NCBI GenBank assembly: GCA_031177555.1
Contig: JAPSGM010000005.1
Span: 1 to 19,627 of the forward strand
Reading direction: 5' to 3'
Source of the DNA: Chloroflexota bacterium
GTDB taxonomy: Bacteria; Chloroflexota; Limnocylindria; QHBO01
Length of the DNA: 19,627 bases
Under the pieces are notes generated by a model that was given only the letters and a program-made list of their open reading frames with translations, had not been told where the DNA came from and did no database searches. Positions 1 through 6,622 of this stretch are shown one piece after another; the first letter of the stretch is position 1, and the number at the start of each line of letters is the position of its first letter. Position numbers and translations under genes: made by a program.

Positions 1-116
1 CATCGTTCGTTCGCAGCTCGAGTCGCTGGCCGCGCGGCTGGCGGTCGAGCGCATGAGCTCGACGGATCTCGACCGCCAGCCGCGCGGCCAGCGACTCGAG
101 CTGCGAACGAACGATG
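1..116. repeat. Perfect 49-bp inverted repeat (foldback) at the left end
   Basis: Positions 1-49 are the exact reverse complement of 68-116, separated by an 18-nt loop (50-67). The right arm is in-frame coding sequence of the leftward GntR gene. The left arm is the same coding sequence read back on the other strand. This looks like a chimeric or foldback contig end rather than biology, because similarity to the window's second GntR protein stops exactly where the loop begins. A genuine terminal hairpin cannot be excluded from sequence alone. Confidence 0.95.
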
Positions 117-373
117 AAGGCCTCGAGCAGCTCATCGGCCGACGGATGGCGGACTCGGGCTCCGCGGAAGGCGGCGGTTTCCACCAGCCCGAGGGCCTCG
201 AGATCGCGCAGCGCCTCCCGCACCGGCGCCTGGCTCGTCCCGAGCTCGCGGGCGACCCGCGTCTCGACGATCCGGGCACCGGGCGGGTAGCGGCCGTCGA
301 GGATCGCCTCCAGGAGGTGGTCCTTGACCTGGTCGCTGAGCACCATTCGCGAGAGCGCGACCTCCCCGGTCAT
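1..373 (-). CDS. GntR-family transcriptional regulator (FCD type), partial, runs off the left edge
   Basis: This is a DNA-binding regulator of the GntR/FadR (FCD) family. From the ATG at 373 the protein opens with a winged helix-turn-helix: VKDHLLEAILDGRYPPG, then VARELGTSQAPVREALRDLE (recognition helix), then a wing around AFRGARV. These align residue for residue, from the start codon, with the regulator at 5862-6539, which supports this start even though no good Shine-Dalgarno is visible. About 102 codons (373 down to 68) are trustworthy. Upstream of 68 the frame stays open but reads the mirrored arm of the terminal foldback, so the effector domain is missing. It lies 11 bp downstream of the PEP-utilizing gene on the same strand and is probably co-transcribed with it. 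The likely role is a metabolite-responsive regulator of the neighbouring sugar-phosphate genes. The family call is firm; the ligand is unknown. Confidence 0.9.
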   Translation of the reverse strand, partial: MTGEVALSRMVLSDQVKDHLLEAILDGRYPPGARIVETRVARELGTSQAPVREALRDLEALGLVETAAFRGARVRHPSADELLEAFIVRSQLESLAARLAVEIRRAHALDRQPRGQRLELRTND

Positions 374-384
374 ATCGGTTACGG

Positions 385-2166
385 TCAGGCCACGAACTCG
401 GCTGTGCGCCCCGACTCCTCCGGGGTGGTGGACTGCAGGATCTCCACGATGCCCTGAGTCCCGTCCACGCGGATCCGGTCGCCGGACTTGATCTGCTGGG
501 TGGCGATCGACGTGCCGATGACGGCCGGGATGCCGAACTCCCGCGACAGGACCGCCGGGTGCGAGACGGTTCCGCCCGCATCGGTCACGAGCCCGACGAT
601 CTTGGTGAACAGGACGACCCAGGCCGGGTTGGTCATCTGGCAGACCAGGATGTCGCCGGCGCGGACCTCGTCGAACTGGTCCTCGGTCAGGACTACCCGG
701 GCCATGCCCTCGACCACGCCGGGCGAACCGGCGATGCCGCTGACCTGCCCCGCGACCTGCGACTTGGGTCGGTGGAACTTCTCGGGGAAGCCCCACAGGT
801 TCAGGTACGGGAAGGCCAGCTGGCTTGGAGTCACGGTGCCCACCCAGTCCCGCGGCCGGATCCGGTACGACTCCTCCCGCTCGCGGCGCCGCTGGGCCAC
901 CAGGCCTCTTCCGTCGATGGCCGATTGGTCGCCCATGAAGACGCGCAGCTCGTTGTAGCGCAGGAAGACGACGTCATCCGGCTGTTCCAGGGCTCCCATC
1001 TCCACCAGCTTTCGGCCGATGGCGATCAGCACCAGGCGCACGTGCGCGTTGGCGCCCTGGTCGATGTAGAAGTGATGGTCGGGCGTCAGCGGAGCCATCC
1101 GCAGGTTGATGTCGTTGGCGGCCCGCATCTCCTCGAGGGCGTCGCCCTCGAGACCGTCCAGGATCTCGCTGGCCGCCGCGTCGATGTCCTCGGCAACGGC
1201 CTTGATGGTCGTCGGATAGTCGTAGTCCGTCTCCAGGTAGCCGCGGATCAGCTCCAGGACGGGCTCCGTCTGCTCGAACACCGTGGGGAAGACGAACTCG
1301 TGGCTCCAGACCGCGTGCCAGCCGAACTCCTTCTGGTATGGCTCGACGCGCTCGGCCAGGAAGCGCCGCCCCTTCTCTGAGGCCCCGAGCGCATCCAGGA
1401 TGTCGCCGGCGGTCTCGTGCTTGAAGGCCTCGGAGAGCTCCGAATCGGCCTTGACCTCCTCCTTCATCCGCCAGAGTGCCTCGATCGAGTCCCAGTTGCG
1501 GTCCTTGGCGGAGTTCTGCAGCCGACCAAGGAGCGGCTCGTCGATCTTGCCGTGGGTCTTCTCCATCACCGCGCGCAGGTTCAGGGTGGCCGACAGCTGC
1601 GCGAAGTTCAGCATCCAGTGGATCTTCCAGTGGCGGTCGTGGATGTCGATCGCGTCCTCGAATAGACAGGCCAGCTCCATCAGCGTCATCTGCTCGGCCT
1701 GGTCCAGCTTGCCCTCCAGGTAGTCGAAGTTGCGCCGCATCTCCGGCACGAGCCGATCCCGCCACCAGTCGGCGAACTGTAGGCCGTAGGTCGGCAGTAC
1801 CGCGTTGAGGTAGGCGCCGATCCTGTCCGGGTAGTTCTCCATCAGCGGCGTGCGGGCGCCATAGCGCGCCTGGTACTCCATGGAGTCGATGGCGAACTCC
1901 GGGTCGGCCGGGATGGCGGCGGTGTACAGGTAGCCGTTCACGTTCTTCGCCAGCCAGTCGCAGGCGAACGGCGTCCCGAACCGGCGGAACATGTGGTCGC
2001 ACGTCAGCCACCAGCCGCCGATGTCGAAGTACATCGGGCTGAGCGGGTGCGGGCAGTGCAGGTCGTCGTAGACCCAGAAGAGCTCGCTCTCGGTCTCCGA
2101 TTCCCAGGTCACCGGAAAGTCGGCGTCACCCAGGAACTGGCCGAGGACTTCTTCCTTGATCGCCAC
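385..2166 (-). CDS. PEP-utilizing-enzyme-type protein with C-terminal swivelling phosphohistidine domain
   Basis: This 593-residue protein is related to the PEP synthase / pyruvate phosphate dikinase / rifampin phosphotransferase group. The C-terminal ~100 residues are a typical mobile phosphohistidine domain: GIAGSPGVVEGMARVV, then GDILVCQMTNPAW, then GGTVSHPAVLSREFGIPAV, with the predicted phospho-accepting His near residue 536. The large N-terminal part contains YDDLHCPHPLSPMYFD, which resembles the motif opening the equivalent region of such enzymes. It has no recognisable ATP-grasp (PPDK N-terminal) domain, so a separate ATP-binding subunit would be needed for phosphotransfer. None is in this window. 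I start at GTG 2166 because GGAGGTG sits 6 nt upstream; an in-frame ATG at 2193 lacks such a site. It is divergent from the transaldolase operon and followed by the truncated GntR gene. The substrate is not readable from the sequence. It could be a PEP synthase-like or phosphotransferase component. Confidence 0.82.
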   Translation of the reverse strand: MAIKEEVLGQFLGDADFPVTWESETESELFWVYDDLHCPHPLSPMYFDIGGWWLTCDHMFRRFGTPFACDWLAKNVNGYLYTAAIPADPEFAIDSMEYQARYGARTPLMENYPDRIGAYLNAVLPTYGLQFADWWRDRLVPEMRRNFDYLEGKLDQAEQMTLMELACLFEDAIDIHDRHWKIHWMLNFAQLSATLNLRAVMEKTHGKIDEPLLGRLQNSAKDRNWDSIEALWRMKEEVKADSELSEAFKHETAGDILDALGASEKGRRFLAERVEPYQKEFGWHAVWSHEFVFPTVFEQTEPVLELIRGYLETDYDYPTTIKAVAEDIDAAASEILDGLEGDALEEMRAANDINLRMAPLTPDHHFYIDQGANAHVRLVLIAIGRKLVEMGALEQPDDVVFLRYNELRVFMGDQSAIDGRGLVAQRRREREESYRIRPRDWVGTVTPSQLAFPYLNLWGFPEKFHRPKSQVAGQVSGIAGSPGVVEGMARVVLTEDQFDEVRAGDILVCQMTNPAWVVLFTKIVGLVTDAGGTVSHPAVLSREFGIPAVIGTSIATQQIKSGDRIRVDGTQGIVEILQSTTPEESGRTAEFVA

Positions 2167-2172
2167 CGGGTT

Positions 2173-2179
2173 CACCTCC
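2173..2179 (-). promoter_or_regulatory. Shine-Dalgarno that decides the start of the PEP-utilizing gene
   Basis: On the minus strand GGAGGTG lies 6 nt before a GTG codon at 2166-2164. The longer in-frame ATG start at 2193 has no purine-rich sequence upstream, and its first nine codons would span this site. The shorter GTG-initiated product is therefore preferred. Confidence 0.65.
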
Positions 2180-2410
2180 AAGTGCTCTCGCATCGGCTGC
2201 GCGATTGGATCGGGGACGGGGTCGCGCCGCAGTTCGGCGACGGAGGGCGCGGCGGGTCGCGGCCGAAGGCAGCCCCCTGACGCGGCCTCTCGTAGCTCTC
2301 GTTGCGGTGCGAAACTGAGCCGGGGGGCCGACTCGCGTCAGATCGATATCGGCAAAGGCCACCTCTTCCTCCGCGTCGCCCGGCCACGGAACCCGCCGGC
2401 ACGTCGCGCC

Positions 2411-2526
2411 TGCTCGATAATCGATTGTCGATTGATTGCCACGATATTGGTCCGAGGTGGTGGCGTCAAGAGACGCCGCTCGATCGCAAATCGCCTGTTG
2501 CGCTCGACCCATCGATAATCGATGAT
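2411..2526. promoter_or_regulatory. Candidate operator/promoter: clustered ATCGAT palindromes
   Basis: The 12-mer TCGATAATCGAT occurs at 2414-2425 and again at 2512-2523. The first copy overlaps an interrupted palindrome, AATCGA-TTG-TCGATT (2419-2433). The second forms ATCGAT-A-ATCGAT (2511-2523). A further ATCGAT lies at 2342-2347. GATAAT at 2514-2519 could act as a -10 element for the transaldolase operon, about 40 bp before its GTG start, which would put the second box over the promoter. GntR/FCD regulators bind short palindromes, and two such regulators flank this cluster, so they are the obvious candidates. Binding is inference. Confidence 0.4.
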
Positions 2527-2559
2527 AGTCTTCAGAGGCCAGCCGACGAGGGACGGATC

Positions 2560-3672
2560 GTGACCGTTACGACCAGCGAATCGCCACTGCTGCAGATGGT
2601 CCGCGAAACTCCGACCGACTACTGGAATGACTCGTGCGCGGTGGATGAGCTGACCTACGCCGTCGAGCGCGGGGCGACCGGCGCGACGTCGAACCCGACC
2701 ATCGTCCACGAGGTCCTCGACAAGGAGTCGGCCCACTGGATCCCCCGCGTTCGCGAGCTTGCCGCCGAGAACCCGACCTGGAGCGAGGTCGAGCTGACGT
2801 GGGCCCTGGTGGAGGAGATGGTGACGCGCGGCGCCACCGTTCTGCGGCCAGTCTTCGAGCGCGAGGGCGGCCGCAAGGGCCGGCTGTCCGCACAGCTGAA
2901 TCCGGCCAACTACCGCGACCCCCGGCGGATGGTGGAGCAGGCGCTGCGTTTCGACCAGCTCGCACCCAACATCCTGGTCAAGTTCCCCGCCACGGCTGCC
3001 GGCATCGTGGGCATCGAGGAGGCGACGTACCGAGGTATCAGCATCAACGCGACGGTCAACTTCACGCTGCCGCAGGCGCTGGCCGTGGCCGAGGCCGTCG
3101 AGCGCGGCCTAAAGCGCCGCGCCCGCGAGGGCCTCGACAGCGATTCGATGACGCCCACTTGCACCCTGATGATCGGCCGGCTCGACGACTGGGTGAAGGT
3201 GCTGGTCGAGCGCGACGACATCGCTCTGGATCCCGGGGCCGCCAACTGGGCAGGGATCGCGGTCTTCAAGCGCACCTACGGCATCTTCCGCGAGCGGGGC
3301 TACCGGCCGCGCCTGCTGGCCGCGGCCTTTCGGCATCGGCTGCACTGGACCGAGCTCGTCGGGGGCGACCTGGCCATGACCATGCCGCATGCCTGGCAGG
3401 TGCGGTTCAACGCGAGCGGCATCATCCCGGAGCCGCGCATCGAGATGCCGGTCGCCCCGGCCATCGTCGACGAGCTGCTGGAGCGGGTGCCGGACTTCCG
3501 GCGCGCGTACGAGCCGGACGGCATGACCCCCGACGAGTTCGAATTCTTCGGGGCGTCGGCCCGTACCCTGCGCTCATTTATCAAGTCCTACCACGACCTC
3601 ATGGGCGCCGTGCGAGACCTTGTCCTGCCGGATCCGGACAACCGGCTGGAGGGAGCGGGAGGCGGACCGTGA
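2560..3672 (+). CDS. Transaldolase-family protein with altered active-site positions
   Basis: This 370-residue protein belongs to the transaldolase family, which transfers a dihydroxyacetone unit between sugar phosphates through a Lys Schiff base. Visible family features are WNDS with Asp24, GATGATSNPTI (like the TTNP motif), ILVKFPAT with Lys141 as the Schiff-base Lys, and SINATVNFTLPQALAVAEA around Asn163. Two positions differ from classical transaldolases in my by-eye alignment. The GRxSxE Glu (Glu96 in E. coli TalB) is Gln112 in GRLSAQLNP, and the SPFVGR stretch reads CTLMIGR. Length is close to that of the longer actinobacterial-type transaldolases. The start is GTG 2560, because GAGGGA lies 6 nt upstream; the ATG at 2596 would remove N-terminal sequence and has no better site. 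It is the first gene of a four-gene operon and its stop overlaps the cupin start (GTGA). Family membership is solid, but the true substrate may not be the pentose-phosphate one. Confidence 0.85.
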   Translation: MTVTTSESPLLQMVRETPTDYWNDSCAVDELTYAVERGATGATSNPTIVHEVLDKESAHWIPRVRELAAENPTWSEVELTWALVEEMVTRGATVLRPVFEREGGRKGRLSAQLNPANYRDPRRMVEQALRFDQLAPNILVKFPATAAGIVGIEEATYRGISINATVNFTLPQALAVAEAVERGLKRRAREGLDSDSMTPTCTLMIGRLDDWVKVLVERDDIALDPGAANWAGIAVFKRTYGIFRERGYRPRLLAAAFRHRLHWTELVGGDLAMTMPHAWQVRFNASGIIPEPRIEMPVAPAIVDELLERVPDFRRAYEPDGMTPDEFEFFGASARTLRSFIKSYHDLMGAVRDLVLPDPDNRLEGAGGGP

Positions 3673-4028
3673 TCAAGCGCGTGGCACGGGGGGACGCCGA
3701 GCATCTGCCACTGCCCGGCCGGGACTGGTACACGTACGTCTCGCCTGCCAACAGCCCCGCGCGGAACGTCTCGGTCGGCGTGGCGATCTTCCCGCCCGGC
3801 TCCCGGCCGGAGGGCCACGTTCACGCCGCCGAGGAGGAGACGATCTACGTCACGTCCGGCCGCGGCCGCTTGGTGACGCCGGAGGAGACGGCCGAGCTGG
3901 AGCCGGGCGTGTCGGTCTTCATTCCGGTTGGCACGTTCCACGCCACCGAGTCGGACGGGCCGGAGCCGCTGGAGCTGGTGTGCTGCTTCTCGCCGCCGGT
4001 GATCCCCGGCTCGTACGAGCGCCGCTGA
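3669..4028 (+). CDS. Small single-domain cupin protein
   Basis: This is a 119-residue cupin with both conserved motifs. The first is GSRPEGHVHAAEEETIY followed by a Gly (metal-ligand candidates His50, His52 and Glu56 or Glu57). The second is GVSVFIPVGTFHATES (His91). Such single-domain cupins act as metal-dependent isomerases, epimerases, dioxygenases or small-molecule binders; the sequence alone does not decide. The start is GTG 3669, overlapping the transaldolase stop by 4 nt, with GGGAGG 6 nt upstream. Its stop overlaps the ATG of the transketolase N-half (TGATG), so translation of the operon is probably coupled. Its position between a transaldolase-like gene and transketolase suggests a sugar or sugar-phosphate ligand, which is inference. 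Confidence 0.88.
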   Translation: MIKRVARGDAEHLPLPGRDWYTYVSPANSPARNVSVGVAIFPPGSRPEGHVHAAEEETIYVTSGRGRLVTPEETAELEPGVSVFIPVGTFHATESDGPEPLELVCCFSPPVIPGSYERR

Positions 4029-4900
4029 TGACGGCGAGAGCCGGCACGCTAGATCGGGCGGAGGTCGCGCGCCTTGAGGAGATGGCGCGTCGCATCCGGG
4101 TCGAGATCATCCGCACCGTGAACCACGCCCAGGTGGGACACGTGGGTGGCCCGCTCTCCGCCGCCGACCTGGTGGCCGCCCTCTACTTCCGCGTCCTGCG
4201 GATCCGCCCGGAGGAGCCGCATTGGCCGGCGCGGGACCGGTTCATCCTGTCCAAGGGCCACTCGTCGCTGGTCCAGTACGCGGCCATGGCGCTGCGCGGC
4301 TACTTCCCCGTCGACGAGCTGCGCACGTTCGACTCGCGCGGATCGCGGCTGCAGGGCCACCCGGACATGAAGCTGTTGCCGGGGATCGACATGTCGACCG
4401 GCTCGCTGGGCATGGGGCTGTCGGCGGGGCTGGGAATGGCGCTCGGCTCCCGCTTCACCAGCGTCGAGCCGCGGGTCTACGTCCTCCTGGGCGACGGCGA
4501 GTGCCAGGAGGGCCAGGTCTGGGAGGCGGCCATGGCCGGGGCGCGCTACGGCGTGGACAACTTGGTGGCGATCGTGGACCACAACCGGCTGCAGCAGTAC
4601 GGCTGGCCGGACGAGACCCCGGAGGTGCGGCTGCCGCCGCAGGAGCCCGGCGAGCTCGTGGCGAAGTGGTCGGCCTTCGGCTGGCGCGTGATCGAGACCG
4701 ATGGCCACGACATGGCGGACGTGGTGGAGGCGCTGGAGCGGGCGAGCGAACCGACCGGGCGCCCGAGCGTGGCGATCGCCCACACGCTGAAGGGCCACGG
4801 CGTCTCGTTCATGGAGGGCGATTACCGCTGGCATTCCAGACCGATCCAGCCCGACGATTTCGCTGCCGCCATGCGGGAGCTGGGAGAGCCGGAGGCATGA
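4028..4900 (+). CDS. Transketolase, N-terminal (TPP-binding) subunit
   Basis: This is a 290-residue N-terminal half of a two-polypeptide transketolase, which transfers a two-carbon ketol group between sugar phosphates using thiamine diphosphate. Family motifs appear in order: GHVGGPLSAADLVAALYF (His38), RFILSKGHSSLVQYA (His78), LQGHPDM (His111), DMSTGSLGMGLSAGLGMALG, and the diphosphate/Mg site GDGECQEGQVWEAAM (residues 155-169) ending at DHN (Asn186). Length is normal for the split N-subunit. Start ATG 4028 shares one base with the cupin stop. The C-subunit begins 4 nt before this gene's stop (ATGA). The same split architecture is used by the general pentose-phosphate enzyme and by sugar-specific systems such as apulose-4-phosphate or sulfoquinovose-pathway transketolases, so substrate specificity is open. 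Confidence 0.95.
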   Translation: MTARAGTLDRAEVARLEEMARRIRVEIIRTVNHAQVGHVGGPLSAADLVAALYFRVLRIRPEEPHWPARDRFILSKGHSSLVQYAAMALRGYFPVDELRTFDSRGSRLQGHPDMKLLPGIDMSTGSLGMGLSAGLGMALGSRFTSVEPRVYVLLGDGECQEGQVWEAAMAGARYGVDNLVAIVDHNRLQQYGWPDETPEVRLPPQEPGELVAKWSAFGWRVIETDGHDMADVVEALERASEPTGRPSVAIAHTLKGHGVSFMEGDYRWHSRPIQPDDFAAAMRELGEPEA

Positions 4901-5841
4901 CGTTGCCGATGGGCCGCCCCATGCGGGAGGTGTTCGGCGAGACAGTCTCCGACCTCGCCGATCGTGACGCCCGGATCGTCATGCTGGACGGCGACCTCGG
5001 CAGCTCCACCAGGGCCGACATCTTCGAGCACCGCCACCCCGACCGCTTCCTGCAGATGGGCATCGCCGAGCAGAACATGATCGGCGTGGCGGCCGGCATG
5101 GCCACCATGGGCCTCATGCCGTTCATCAGCACCTTCGTCAGCTTCGCGGTGGTCCGGCCGCTGGACCAGGTGCGAGTCCAGGTGGCCCAGACCGGGGCCA
5201 ACGTGAAGTTGACGGCCGGCTATGCCGGCCTGTTCACCGGCATGGCGGGCAAGACGCACCACATCGTCGACGACGTCTCGATCATGCGGGCCATGCCCGG
5301 CATGGTCGTCATCTCCCCGGCGGACGACGTGGAGACCGACCGCGCCATCCGCTGGGCGGCCTCATACGAGGGGCCGGTCTACGTGCGCATCGTGCGCGAC
5401 GCCACACAGCGGCTCTTCGATGACGAGTACCGCTTCGCGTTCGGCCGCGCGCTGGTTGTGCGCGAGGGGAGCGACGTGACGCTCGTCAGCACCGGGGCCC
5501 AGACCCCGCGCACCGTCGAGGCCGCGGACCTGCTGGCCGAGCGCGGCATCTCGGCCCACGTGGTCCACCTGCCGACGCTCAAGCCGCTCGACGTGGAGGG
5601 CATCGTGGCCGCTGCGGAGCGGACCGGCCGCGTCGTCACGGTGGAGGAGCACACCGTCCTCGGCGGCCTCGGCGGTGCGGTGGCCGAGGCGCTGGGAGAG
5701 CATCGGCCCACCTCAATGCGGCGCATCGGCTTTGAGGACATCTATACTGAGTCGGCGCCGAACGACGTTCTGCTGGACATGTACGGCCTTTCCGCCGAGC
5801 GCGTCGCCGAGCACGTGCGCTCGATCGCGTGGAACAGCTGA
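4897..5841 (+). CDS. Transketolase, C-terminal subunit (pyrimidine-binding plus C domain)
   Basis: This 314-residue protein supplies the second half of the split transketolase. The pyrimidine domain carries FLQMGIAEQNMIGVAAGMA, where Glu58 is the Glu that activates the TPP aminopyrimidine. Next come TFVSFAVVRPLDQVR and GKTHHIVDDVSIMRAMPGM (His121, His122). The C-terminal domain has VTLVSTGAQTPRTVEAADLL and VVTVEEHTVLGGLGGAVAEAL. It forms the active site at the interface with the preceding gene product. ATG 4897 overlaps the previous stop in an ATGA arrangement, with GGAGG immediately upstream. It is the last gene of the operon and ends 20 bp from the convergent GntR gene. No T-tract terminator is visible between them. 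Confidence 0.95.
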   Translation: MTLPMGRPMREVFGETVSDLADRDARIVMLDGDLGSSTRADIFEHRHPDRFLQMGIAEQNMIGVAAGMATMGLMPFISTFVSFAVVRPLDQVRVQVAQTGANVKLTAGYAGLFTGMAGKTHHIVDDVSIMRAMPGMVVISPADDVETDRAIRWAASYEGPVYVRIVRDATQRLFDDEYRFAFGRALVVREGSDVTLVSTGAQTPRTVEAADLLAERGISAHVVHLPTLKPLDVEGIVAAAERTGRVVTVEEHTVLGGLGGAVAEALGEHRPTSMRRIGFEDIYTESAPNDVLLDMYGLSAERVAEHVRSIAWNS

Positions 5842-5861
5842 TGGGCGGGATGTCGCTGCGA

Positions 5862-6539
5862 TCAGGCCGCCCCGGGCGGCTCCCCGTCCGACCAGCCGGC
5901 GTCGATCTTCGAAGCGGCCTTCCGAAAGTGCTCGCGCAGGGCGTGGACCACGCCGCCGGTGTCGCGCGCGCGCAGGGCGTCCAGGATCGGCCAGTGCAGC
6001 GCCGCAGTCCAGTCCACGTCCACGCCGGGAATGGCGGCGGTGATGTAGGTGCGCGAGAACGGCTCGAGCGACTGCCAGAGCCGCACCAGCGTTGCGTTCC
6101 CCGAGGCGCGGATGATGCGGCCGTGGAAGCTGGCGTCGGCGATCGCCAGCGCGTGCGCATCGCCGGTGTCGGCGGCACGTCGCAGATGCTCGCCGTGCGC
6201 GAGGAGATCGTCGAGGTCGGAGTCCGACAGCCGCGGCACCGCCAGCCGCGCCCCGAGTGCCTCCAGCTCGGCGCGGATGGTGATCGCCTCCAGCAGCTCC
6301 TCGGTGGTCGGCCGCCGGACGCGGGCGCCGCGGAAGGGCAGGATCTCCACCACGCCGGTGGCCTCGAGGCCGCGCAGGGCCTCGCGCACCGGTGCCTGGC
6401 TGATGCCCAGCTCGCGCGCCACGGTCGTTTCCACGATGCGCGAATGAGGTGGGTATCGCCCCGCCAGGATGTCCTGCAGGAGCCGATCCTTCACCTCGTC
6501 GGCGAGGACGCTGCGCGAGAGGGTTCCACTTTCGGCCAT
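5862..6539 (-). CDS. GntR-family transcriptional regulator, FCD domain
   Basis: This is a complete 225-residue GntR/FCD regulator. The winged HTH spans roughly residues 12-78, with recognition-helix segment ARELGISQAPVREALRGLE. The FCD ligand domain spans about 84-210. Its likely metal or ligand residues are Asp135 and His139 (ADASFH), His182 (ALHWPI) and His204 (REHF), matching the FCD D-H-H-H pattern. The start ATG 6539-6537 has AGGAGGT just upstream. It is a close paralogue of the truncated regulator at 1-373. Recognition helix and wing are almost the same (SQAPVREALR, FRGARVR), so the two may read the same operator. It converges on the transketolase operon and diverges from the phosphatase-E1-E2 genes. 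FCD regulators commonly respond to organic or sugar acids. The effector here is unknown. Confidence 0.94.
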   Translation of the reverse strand: MAESGTLSRSVLADEVKDRLLQDILAGRYPPHSRIVETTVARELGISQAPVREALRGLEATGVVEILPFRGARVRRPTTEELLEAITIRAELEALGARLAVPRLSDSDLDDLLAHGEHLRRAADTGDAHALAIADASFHGRIIRASGNATLVRLWQSLEPFSRTYITAAIPGVDVDWTAALHWPILDALRARDTGGVVHALREHFRKAASKIDAGWSDGEPPGAA

Positions 6540-6570
6540 GGGACCTCCTGTGGCTCGCTGATCAACCTTC

Positions 6571-6589
6571 CTGGCCGGGACCCGGCCAG
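6571..6589. promoter_or_regulatory. Perfect 9+1+9 palindrome between divergent GntR and phosphatase genes
   Basis: CTGGCCGGG-A-CCCGGCCAG is a perfect palindrome in the 83-bp divergent gap, 31 bp upstream of the GntR start and 33 bp upstream of the phosphatase start. Its symmetric placement suits a protein-binding site, possibly autoregulatory. It has no T-tract, and a 1-nt loop cannot form a full hairpin. It is unlike the ATCGAT boxes near 2411-2526. GC-rich palindromes also arise by chance in this composition. Confidence 0.35.
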
Positions 6590-6622
6590 TGTAGCGCCGG
6601 CCGTGCCAGGTGACCTTCGGCC

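Larger units (their letters stand above)
2167..2559. other. Divergent intergenic region, ~390 bp, non-coding
   Basis: This is the only sizeable gene-free stretch in the window. It separates the leftward PEP-utilizing gene from the rightward transaldolase operon. Open frames crossing it read as low-complexity Arg/Pro-rich translations and match no family, so I treat it as non-coding. The right half (about 2410-2530) is visibly richer in A+T than anything around it and holds a cluster of ATCGAT-type boxes. The left half (2194-2340) shows nothing I can name. Confidence 0.8.

Noticed and set aside
2302..2559. N-terminal extension of the transaldolase-like protein starting at ATG 2302
   Set aside because: The extra 86 codons cover the AT-richer intergenic region with low-complexity translation, while GTG 2560 has a well-placed GAGGGA.
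2799..3668. Second plus-strand frame through the transaldolase gene, continuous with the cupin frame
   Set aside because: Only the part from GTG 3669 has cupin motifs. The upstream part is Arg/Gly/Ala-rich shadow of the transaldolase gene.
5866..5880. GCCGCCC-C-GGGCGGC palindrome at the convergent ends, considered as a terminator
   Set aside because: It lies inside the GntR coding end, has a 1-nt centre and no T-tract. It is most simply explained by GC-rich Gly/Ala/Pro codons.
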